8,029 bases of DNA. Source: Gammaproteobacteria bacterium (GTDB taxonomy: Bacteria; Pseudomonadota; Gammaproteobacteria; BMS3Bbin11). Location: assembly GCA_030597275.1 (NCBI GenBank), contig JAUVSB010000062.1:1-8029 (forward strand), read 5' to 3'. The position numbers were made by a program, and so were the translations under genes. This document shows positions 1 through 4,763 of the stretch, in pieces (position 1 is the stretch's first letter; each line of letters starts with the position of its first letter). The notes below the pieces were generated by a model that saw only the letters and a list, made by a program, of their open reading frames with translations, had not been told where the DNA came from and ran no database searches.

Positions 1-291
1 CGACTGCCGCATGAGTTTGAATGGGAGGCCGCAATGAAAACTGATACAGCACTATTTGCTTCGACAGGTCAGGCATGGGAGTGGTGTGGCAATACTTTCC
101 ATCCCTATGCTGGCTTTCAGGCTTTTCCTTATGAACGTTATTCCATGCCCTGGTTTGATAATAAACATTACATGCTGAAAGGTAGCAGTCCGTATACAGG
201 TGAGTGTGTTCGCAGTCCCTCATTTCGCAATTTCTATCAGCCTGAGAAGCGGCACATATTTGCAGGCCTCAGGTTGGTACGCGATTCATGA
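1..291 (+). CDS. EgtB/SenA-like sulfoxide-synthase-type protein, C-terminal part (5' end outside window)
   Basis: The frame is open from base 1 and closes with TGA at 289-291, giving the last 96 residues of a longer protein. It begins in the RLPxExEWE motif of the FGE-sulfatase (SUMF1/EgtB/PvdO) fold, seen here as RLPHEFEWEAA. It continues through GQAWEWCGNTFHPYAGF, then PWFDNKHYMLKGSSPYTG, and ends with the typical RNFYQPEKRHIFAGLRL. This pattern is that of the C-terminal domain of non-haem iron enzymes such as EgtB (ergothioneine) and SenA (selenoneine), which join a thiol or selenol to a histidine betaine. OvoA is less likely, because no methyltransferase domain follows. The N-terminal DinB-like domain and the iron-binding histidines lie outside the window, so substrate and activity cannot be assigned. 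An internal ATG at 34 is not a real start, because the domain extends upstream of it. The next gene follows after 10 bases on the same strand. Confidence 0.8.
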   Translation, partial: RLPHEFEWEAAMKTDTALFASTGQAWEWCGNTFHPYAGFQAFPYERYSMPWFDNKHYMLKGSSPYTGECVRSPSFRNFYQPEKRHIFAGLRLVRDS

Positions 292-301
292 TGAGCTTTT
301 A

Positions 302-811
302 ATGACCTTGCTCACCGGTTTCGAAGCAGTAATTAAAGGTAACTGCAGGGTATTAATTCTTGGTTCAATGCCGGGAATAGCCTCGTTGCAGAAACAGCAG
401 TATTACGCACATCCTAGAAATGCCTTCTGGCCCATTATCAACGAGTTGTTAAACATCGACAAGAGCAAGACTTATGCGGAGTCATGTTCCTTAATTAATG
501 CCAGCGGAGTTGCTGTATGGGATGTCCTTAAAGCATGTAAGCGTTCTGGCAGTCTCGACTCAAATATTGAGTCAAAATCTGAAAGTGCCAATGATTTTGA
601 GAAATTATTTGCCGAGTATAAGACTATTAGAGCTGTTTTTTTCAATGGCAGCACTGCTGAAAAATTGTATAAAAAACATGTCTCAAGTTTAGTAGATCGT
701 AAATATCCTGAACTGATCTACCATCGTCTGCCATCAAGCAGTCCGGCATATGCAGCCATGAACTATGATGAAAAGTTGAAACAATGGCAAAAAATTGTGG
801 AATATCTTTAG
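302..811 (+). CDS. DNA-deoxyinosine (hypoxanthine-DNA) glycosylase, UDG superfamily family 6
   Basis: The 169-residue product should excise hypoxanthine, the deamination product of adenine, from DNA and so start base-excision repair in the cytoplasm. Motif 1 of the UDG fold is GSMPG (residues 21-25), followed by QQYYAHPRNAFW (32-43). Asn40 in HPRN matches the asparagine reported as catalytically important in archaeal family-6 enzymes. The second motif is LPSSSPAYA (143-151), close to the C-terminus. The length fits the family. The ATG at 302 was chosen because the family begins about ten residues before the first beta-strand (RVLILGS). A longer in-frame ATG at 200 lies inside the preceding gene and would add 34 unrelated residues. 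No strong Shine-Dalgarno is visible, only GATGAG upstream, so translation may be coupled to the gene ending at 291. The gene looks AT-richer than its neighbours by eye. It converges on the diguanylate cyclase gene with a 16-base gap and no visible hairpin terminator. Confidence 0.88.
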   Translation: MTLLTGFEAVIKGNCRVLILGSMPGIASLQKQQYYAHPRNAFWPIINELLNIDKSKTYAESCSLINASGVAVWDVLKACKRSGSLDSNIESKSESANDFEKLFAEYKTIRAVFFNGSTAEKLYKKHVSSLVDRKYPELIYHRLPSSSPAYAAMNYDEKLKQWQKIVEYL

Positions 812-827
812 CCTTGTTGAATGTTCG

Positions 828-1814
828 TCAGGCTGCGACCCGGTTGCGTCCGTCCTTTTTCGCCTGGTAGAGGTTTTCATCGCAGCGTTTCATCCACTCT
901 TCCCAATGTTCGCCGGGTTCTAGTGTTGCAACACCAGCACTGACTGTTACTGTGCTGTAGGGAAGAAGAGCAAGCGTGGCTATCGCGTGGCACAATTCTG
1001 TCGCAAGCCGTTTGCCAGCTTCAGCATCGGTATCGTACAAAAGAATCAGGAATTCCTCACCACCTATACGGAAGACTTTATCAGCACGTCGAACCCGTGT
1101 TTTAAAAAACTCCCCAATGCCACGTAGAACCCTGTCACCGTCAGCATGTCCCAGGGTGTCATTAATGACCTTAAAATGATCAACATCGAACTCAATTAGA
1201 GTCATTGGGATTGCAGTGCGGCCATTTTGATGAACTGTCTGCTCAAGTATATCATTCAGCAGTATCCTGTTGAACAAGCCGGTAAGTGGGTCAGTAATGA
1301 CATGTTGTTCTAAGACTTTTTGCTGCTTATCAATTATATGTACAAATATGGCTGAAAAGGCACTAACACTGAGTAGTGTGACCATGAAACGCAACATGAA
1401 TGTGGGTTCAAGCAAAACCCAGGTCTGGGGGAATACAATCGCCAGGAAAATGACATTGGCTATTAAGGCCTGGCGTTTATGCAGCATAAAATAGAATGAG
1501 ACTACTGCGGGATAACACCAGTAGGTAATAATGACACCCTGTTCTCGTAAAGCCAGAACCAGAAACAGGATGACTGCAGGTATCAGGCCCCAGAAGATCA
1601 ATGGCTCATGATAACGCTGGTAAAAACAGTTCCATGCATTGATGGCACATAACACAACGATAGCCATTGAGCCAGCACCCAGCAGATAACGTGCCTGAAT
1701 AAAATGGTTGATGGCAAAGGGTGTCAGAAATATAAGGGCGATGACGGCAACGCCCAAGGTCGATTTAAGCCGGAGATTAGTCAGGTGTTCGGCGCTGTAA
1801 GTGCCGGTATCCAT
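828..1814 (-). CDS. Membrane-anchored GGDEF diguanylate cyclase
   Basis: The 328-residue protein should make cyclic di-GMP from two GTP at the inner membrane, favouring sessile behaviour. The N-terminal 160 residues contain about six hydrophobic segments (roughly 19-35, 47-62, 72-88, 94-110, 115-135, 140-161) with no recognisable ligand domain. A short linker leads to the GGDEF domain. DPLTGLFNR is at 175-183, the metal-binding FDVDHFK at 209-215, and the active loop is GGEEF (251-255), an accepted active variant. RRAD (242-245) lies five residues before GGEEF and fits the RxxD inhibitory site, so product feedback inhibition is likely. The C-terminus ends with the usual YQAKKDGRNR. No EAL or PAS domain is present. 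The start lacks a clear Shine-Dalgarno; CTTTCTTC precedes the ATG. The ABC ATPase gene lies upstream on the same strand with a 68-base gap containing an A/T-rich TATAAG box (minus strand, near 1857-1862), so independent transcription is possible. Confidence 0.93.
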   Translation of the reverse strand: MDTGTYSAEHLTNLRLKSTLGVAVIALIFLTPFAINHFIQARYLLGAGSMAIVVLCAINAWNCFYQRYHEPLIFWGLIPAVILFLVLALREQGVIITYWCYPAVVSFYFMLHKRQALIANVIFLAIVFPQTWVLLEPTFMLRFMVTLLSVSAFSAIFVHIIDKQQKVLEQHVITDPLTGLFNRILLNDILEQTVHQNGRTAIPMTLIEFDVDHFKVINDTLGHADGDRVLRGIGEFFKTRVRRADKVFRIGGEEFLILLYDTDAEAGKRLATELCHAIATLALLPYSTVTVSAGVATLEPGEHWEEWMKRCDENLYQAKKDGRNRVAA

Positions 1815-1882
1815 GAAGAAAGTTTAGCAGACAGAAGAAGAAAAGCCGAAGAGTGACTTATATTTTTTTAGGGTAGTTCTAT

Positions 1883-2671
1883 TCATGTTGCTGGATCTGT
1901 ATGGACGAACAGCCGGTCCTTACCATCCTCGATCATTTTTAATGTGCAGCTATACAAAATGCCGAGTTTTTCTGTGGTCAGTATATTTTCTACGGTGCCA
2001 GTTTCAGTAGACCCATCCGGGTACACTAACAGGGTATGACTTGTGTAGCGCCATGCCTGATTAATATCCTGCAGAACAAGCAGGTTAAGATGCTGATCTT
2101 TATCTGATATTAGTTGCAGAATTGTATTCTGGTGTTTTAGATCCAGGTGATTGGTGGGTTCATCGAATAATCTGATGGGTGTGTCCTGTGCCAGGCAGGC
2201 AGCAATCGAGACCCTTTGACGTTCACCCCCGGAAAGGCTGTTGATGTCACGTTCCTCAAATCCAGCAAGATCGACCTTGTCCAGTGCCTGGCGGGCAATG
2301 TCGTAGTCTGCACCAGTCTCAGTTTGCCAGTACGGAATGTGCGGGTGACGTCCGGACAACACGGTTTCCAGAACAGTCGCAGGAAAGGCATCATCCATCT
2401 TCTGAAATAATATACTGCGCTGTAAGGCCAGTTGCCGTGGGCTACGGGAGGAGACGCTTTCTCCTTCAATGAGAACTTCACCTGAGCAGGCAGGGCGCAG
2501 GCCCGCAATAGTCTCCAGCAGAGTCGTTTTACCCGAGCCATTGGGCCCCAGGATAGACCAGCTTTCACCTGCTGACATGTTCACCGATAAAGACCTGCAG
2601 AGTATCCGGTCTTCAATCGCGACAGTCAGATCAGAGATGTTTAGCAGAGGTTTAATGGGGGTATCTAACAT
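1883..2671 (-). CDS. ABC transporter ATP-binding protein, FecE/BtuD-like, with H-loop Gln
   Basis: The 262-residue protein is a cytoplasmic nucleotide-binding subunit of the kind that powers uptake of siderophores, haem or cobalamin. Walker A is GPNGSGKT (42-49), the Q-loop glutamine is Q90 in ILFQKMDDAFPATV, the signature is LSGGERQR (146-153), and Walker B with catalytic glutamate is RLFDEP (167-172), followed by the D-loop region TNHLD. The H-loop position, normally histidine in HDLNLA, reads LQDINQAWRY with Gln201; the codon is CAG on the coding strand. No permease or binding protein is next to it in the window, so the substrate cannot be named; similarity to the FecE/BtuD branch is by overall motif style and the C-terminal part. 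No Shine-Dalgarno is seen before the ATG, and no alternative in-frame ATG exists before residue 32. The gene is transcribed divergently from the PqqD/HprK pair across 142 bases. Confidence 0.9.
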   Translation of the reverse strand: MLDTPIKPLLNISDLTVAIEDRILCRSLSVNMSAGESWSILGPNGSGKTTLLETIAGLRPACSGEVLIEGESVSSRSPRQLALQRSILFQKMDDAFPATVLETVLSGRHPHIPYWQTETGADYDIARQALDKVDLAGFEERDINSLSGGERQRVSIAACLAQDTPIRLFDEPTNHLDLKHQNTILQLISDKDQHLNLLVLQDINQAWRYTSHTLLVYPDGSTETGTVENILTTEKLGILYSCTLKMIEDGKDRLFVHTDPAT

Positions 2672-2813
2672 GGGATTTTACAGTTCGGATTATGATAACA
2701 GGGGGGATTGTGATATATAGTCGCGCTCGACTGTGTTGCTGATGGCTCGTGTGATCTCAGCCACAAACTACAATAATGATGCCTCATGAGAACGTATTCA
2801 ACAATGGTGCACT
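2672..2813. promoter_or_regulatory. Divergent promoter region between the ABC ATPase and PqqD/HprK genes
   Basis: This 142-base gap separates two divergently transcribed units and must hold both promoters. It contains an inverted repeat AGTCG-CGCT-CGACT at 2719-2732, preceded by an AT-rich GATATATAG. A TACAAT hexamer at 2769-2774 is a possible -10 for the PqqD gene, but no good -35 lies 16-18 bases upstream. On the minus strand CATAAT (near 2690) is a possible -10 for the ABC gene, again without a convincing -35. Six consecutive G residues lie at 2701-2706. The assignment rests on gene orientation; the individual boxes are weak. Confidence 0.4.
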
Positions 2814-3095
2814 ATGGCTGAAATAAAACTGGATGACAAACCCATTAGAAACGAATCCTGTCATATGGAAGAACTGGATGATGAGGTGTTGTTATATAAC
2901 CCGACCAATAATAAAACGCTCTATATCAACAAGTCGGCATCTGTCATCTGGCAGCTCTGTAATGGTGAGCAGACCGTCGAAGATATTATTACTATGATCC
3001 AGGAGGCCTACCCAAGTGATGATGACGGCCTTCGCCAGGATATTCTGGATACGCTGAATAGCCTGGCTAAAAATGATGCGGTAACCCTCGCCTGA
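2814..3095 (+). CDS. PqqD-like peptide-binding protein (HPr-rel-A type)
   Basis: The 93-residue protein has the PqqD winged-helix pattern throughout: an N-terminal strand region ELDDEVLLYNPTNNKTLYINKS (about 20-41), then SASVIWQLCNGEQTVEDII, and a helical C-terminal half ending in LAKNDAVTL. PqqD proteins and related RiPP recognition elements bind the leader part of a peptide and present it to a modifying enzyme. Here the partner is evidently the kinase encoded immediately downstream, since the TGA stop (3093-3095) overlaps the kinase ATG by one base, as expected for translational coupling. This pairing corresponds to the family named HPr-rel-A system PqqD. No PqqA, PqqC or PqqE gene is present, so a role in PQQ synthesis is unlikely. 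The start at 2814 has no clear Shine-Dalgarno. An ATG at 2804 is out of frame. The bound peptide is unknown. Confidence 0.82.
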   Translation: MAEIKLDDKPIRNESCHMEELDDEVLLYNPTNNKTLYINKSASVIWQLCNGEQTVEDIITMIQEAYPSDDDGLRQDILDTLNSLAKNDAVTLA

Positions 3096-3931
3096 TGCCA
3101 ACGCGTAATTTAAGTTTTGGTGACAGTAGTATTGAAATCATCACGCACAGTGATGAAACCTCTGACCTGGTTAATATGCTGTTCAAGGGTGTACCAGAAA
3201 AAGGAATCAATCCTCCTCATGCACGTCTCGAGATTTCTCAGGACAGGGATGAGGAATATCGCCTGACGCGGGACGAGAAACAGATATACAAAGGGGATTC
3301 TCTGTCCGCCCTGGCGAACTCTTTGATGGATACCAGTATTTATAACCTGGCAGACAAATGTTCCAGTGGTTTATTGTTTCACGCTGCCTGCCTGAGCTGG
3401 AAAGGTAAAGGGATAATCTTGCCGGCACAATCCGGCCATGGCAAAACGACATTGTCGGCTTGGTTGTTATCCAACGGCTTTGATTATCTTACGGATGAGC
3501 TTGTTTATCTGCCGCTGGAATCACGACAGGCGATGTGTTTCGGACGTCCGCTGAATGTCAAATATGGCGCACGCGAGATTATTGATGATTTGCTCGGCGA
3601 GAATAAGGATGACGAATCCATTGTTGCAGGGCCTATAGCCATGCTTGTGCCGCCAAGACTGGTACGAGCGGACAACAAAACCGTTGAGCCGGAGGTGGAT
3701 ATGGTCTTTTTCCCCCACTACAGAGCCGACGCCGAATTTAGTCTGGAAAAACTTTCTGCCGCACAAACAGGAATGGCATTAATGTCATGCCTGGTCAATG
3801 CGCGGAATTTAGCGGGAGACGGTTTTCCAGCTACTGTCAGCCTGGCAAGAAAAATCCCCTCTTATCAACTGACCTACCCGGATTTCGAAGGTGTGCTGGG
3901 AACTATCACAGGCTTGCTTGATGAGAAATAG
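3095..3931 (+). CDS. HprK-related kinase (HPr-rel-A type)
   Basis: The 278-residue protein resembles the C-terminal P-loop kinase domain of HPr kinase/phosphorylase. FHAACLSWKGKGIILPAQ (95-112) leads into the P-loop SGHGKTTLSAWLL (113-125). YLTDELVYLPL (131-141) takes the place of the HprK Walker-B-like acidic motif, with Asp134 and Glu135. His96 matches the histidine that precedes the P-loop in this superfamily. The P-loop lacks the first glycine of GxSGxGKS (alanine at 111) and carries His115. The first 85 residues are less conserved and could hold a substrate-binding region. A PTS role is unlikely, because no HPr or PTS gene is present and the coupled gene is a PqqD protein. Related HprK-like kinases in lasso-peptide clusters phosphorylate a precursor peptide, so phosphorylation of a peptide or small protein presented by the PqqD partner is a reasonable inference, not shown here. 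The gene ends next to a repeat at 3933. Confidence 0.82.
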   Translation: MPTRNLSFGDSSIEIITHSDETSDLVNMLFKGVPEKGINPPHARLEISQDRDEEYRLTRDEKQIYKGDSLSALANSLMDTSIYNLADKCSSGLLFHAACLSWKGKGIILPAQSGHGKTTLSAWLLSNGFDYLTDELVYLPLESRQAMCFGRPLNVKYGAREIIDDLLGENKDDESIVAGPIAMLVPPRLVRADNKTVEPEVDMVFFPHYRADAEFSLEKLSAAQTGMALMSCLVNARNLAGDGFPATVSLARKIPSYQLTYPDFEGVLGTITGLLDEK

Positions 3932-3932
3932 T

Positions 3933-3964
3933 CGTTTTACGATTTATGTTTTACGTAAACCGTA
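3933..3964. repeat. TTTTACG-type repeat, copy 1
   Basis: This 32-base element begins CGTTTTACGATTTATG and ends TTTTACGTAAACCGTA. It aligns with copy 2 (4712-4744) at 29 of 33 columns, with one single-base gap, in the same orientation. It fills almost the whole gap between the convergent kinase and small membrane protein genes. The core TTTACGTAAA (3950-3959) is a perfect palindrome. No GC-rich stem with a T run is present, so it does not look like an intrinsic terminator. Confidence 0.75.
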
Positions 3965-3970
3965 CTATTT

Positions 3971-4204
3971 TCAATCTGTTCCTTTCATCTGAAGCACAGC
4001 TAGTCGCAATAGCTTAATTGCAAGCAAAACCCACGGTGTACCGTGCAGCAGCAGGTCAAAGATATCAATGGGTTTGGACAGCGTGCCGTTGAAAAGCATA
4101 GCCAGTTTCTCCACTACGTGCGGTTGTGGTGAAAATGGGGCCAGGCCAAGCGTTACGGCTACGACTATCAGCATTGTTAGTGGAATTTGGTCAATGTATT
4201 TCAT
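3971..4204 (-). CDS. Small conserved two-segment membrane protein (often labelled 'RND transporter')
   Basis: The 77-residue protein has a hydrophobic segment at about 9-24 (LTMLIVVAVTLGLAPF), a short loop with PQPHVVEKLAMLFNGTL, the conserved-looking stretch PIDIFDLLLHGTPW (45-58), and a second hydrophobic segment at about 57-71. I recognise this pattern (GLAPF, PHxVEKL, FNGTL, DIFDLLLHGTPW) from small proteins of Gammaproteobacteria that automated pipelines name 'RND transporter'. That name is not supported, because the protein is far too short to be an RND pump. The probable location is the inner membrane; the function is unknown. GGAA lies about nine bases before the ATG and supports the start. 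The gene diverges from the DUF2384-type gene and converges on the HprK-related kinase gene. Confidence 0.78.
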   Translation of the reverse strand: MKYIDQIPLTMLIVVAVTLGLAPFSPQPHVVEKLAMLFNGTLSKPIDIFDLLLHGTPWVLLAIKLLRLAVLQMKGTD

Positions 4205-4301
4205 GGATGTGTTCCAAATATTTATCCCTTCATATAATGCGGGTGATTATACCCGATCAATAAAGTCAGATATAATGGCGCGCCCAATATGGTTATCTGT
4301 T
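4205..4301. promoter_or_regulatory. Divergent promoter region with three TATAAT boxes and an inverted repeat
   Basis: The gap between the small membrane protein gene (minus) and the DUF2384-type gene (plus) holds two exact TATAAT hexamers on the plus strand (4233-4238 and 4271-4276) and one on the minus strand (4246-4251). None has a convincing TTGACA-like box at the usual distance. An inverted repeat CGGGT-GATTAT-ACCCG at 4240-4255 surrounds the minus-strand box, so a protein bound there could block transcription both ways. The second plus-strand TATAAT overlaps the ATG at 4275. If it is a true -10, translation must begin later, which favours the start at 4302. Confidence 0.5.
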
Positions 4302-4703
4302 ATGAATGAAATAGAACAGGAAGAGAAGCTTCAACTTACGCGCAGCATCATTCGTATGCTCGATCAATTTGGTTTGGATGCGGAGCAACAGATACGGGTT
4401 CTCGGCTTCCCTGAAGGGACAAAAACTCGCACTTTACGGCAGCATCGTGAAAATATCCCCTTCCCAGATGATAAGGAAATACAGACCAGAGTCTCCATAT
4501 TGGCGCACATCAGCGATGCTCTTAGAACAACATACCCGACAAACCCACAAATGGCCCTATTCTGGGTTAAGCAAAAAAACCGCCACCTCGACAACAAGAA
4601 ACCTGTTGAAGTATTAAGTGGTGGCAGTCGGAATGATCTGATATCAGTCCTGTCTATCCTTGACTGTACCGTCCATTGGGATATTAGTAGCGCAACAAAA
4701 TAA
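4302..4703 (+). CDS. DUF2384 / Xre-MbcA-ParS antitoxin-like protein without a visible toxin
   Basis: The 133-residue product has an N-terminal helical part (KLQLTRSIIRMLDQFGLDAEQQIRVLGFP, 9-37, then TKTRTLRQHR) like the helix-turn-helix half of MbcA/ParS antitoxins. A C-terminal half follows in which LFWVKQKNRHLDNKKPVEVL (86-105), a GG turn and the helix LISVLSILDC fit the DUF2384 toxin-binding domain. Such proteins usually neutralise an adjacent RES-domain toxin that degrades NAD+. Here no RES gene lies on either side: the neighbours are a 77-residue membrane protein and a histidine kinase. It may be an orphan antitoxin or a stand-alone transcriptional regulator. An in-frame ATG at 4275 would add nine residues but overlaps a TATAAT box; neither start has a clear Shine-Dalgarno. 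The open frame extends back to an ATG at 4068, inside the opposite-strand gene, and that part is taken as non-coding. The stop codon runs directly into repeat copy 2. Confidence 0.72.
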   Translation: MNEIEQEEKLQLTRSIIRMLDQFGLDAEQQIRVLGFPEGTKTRTLRQHRENIPFPDDKEIQTRVSILAHISDALRTTYPTNPQMALFWVKQKNRHLDNKKPVEVLSGGSRNDLISVLSILDCTVHWDISSATK

Positions 4704-4745
4704 ACGATTTAGGTTTTACGTTTTATGGTTTTACGTAACCCGTAA
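4704..4745. repeat. TTTTACG-type repeat, copy 2
   Basis: The core is 4712-4744, matching copy 1 (3933-3964) in the same orientation. It is internally a 15-base tandem: GGTTTTACGTTTTAT followed by GGTTTTACGTAACCC. ACGATTTA at 4704-4711, just before it, also occurs inside copy 1 (3939-3946). It begins right after the stop of the DUF2384-type gene and lies in the convergent gap before the histidine kinase stop. No intrinsic-terminator structure is evident. Confidence 0.75.
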
Positions 4746-4763
4746 TACCTAATACAAGCCTTT

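Noticed and set aside
2137..2568. A 143-codon minus-strand frame inside the ABC ATPase gene.
   Set aside because: It is a shifted frame of the ATPase with no domain of its own; the ATPase motifs are unambiguous.
2670..2720. A 16-codon plus-strand frame (MGFYSSDYDNRGDCDI) that might be a precursor peptide for the PqqD/HprK pair.
   Set aside because: Its ATG is the palindromic CATG of the ABC gene start, it lacks a convincing leader, and its length is too short for a PqqD-bound precursor.
2776..2826. A 16-codon plus-strand frame overlapping the PqqD gene start, considered as leader or precursor peptide.
   Set aside because: No ribosome site, out of frame with and overlapping the PqqD start; no sign of selection.
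3095..3931. Classical HPr kinase/phosphorylase controlling a PTS.
   Set aside because: No HPr, EIIA or RpoN-linked PTS genes are near, the P-loop differs from the canonical one, and the coupled partner is a PqqD protein.
3932..3970. Possible intrinsic terminator between the kinase and the small membrane protein gene.
   Set aside because: Only an AT-rich palindrome TTTACGTAAA without a GC-rich stem or a T run; better described as part of the repeat.
4068..4301. Upstream extension of the DUF2384-type gene, which remains open in frame.
   Set aside because: It runs antisense through the well-supported small membrane protein gene and adds residues that do not fit the family.
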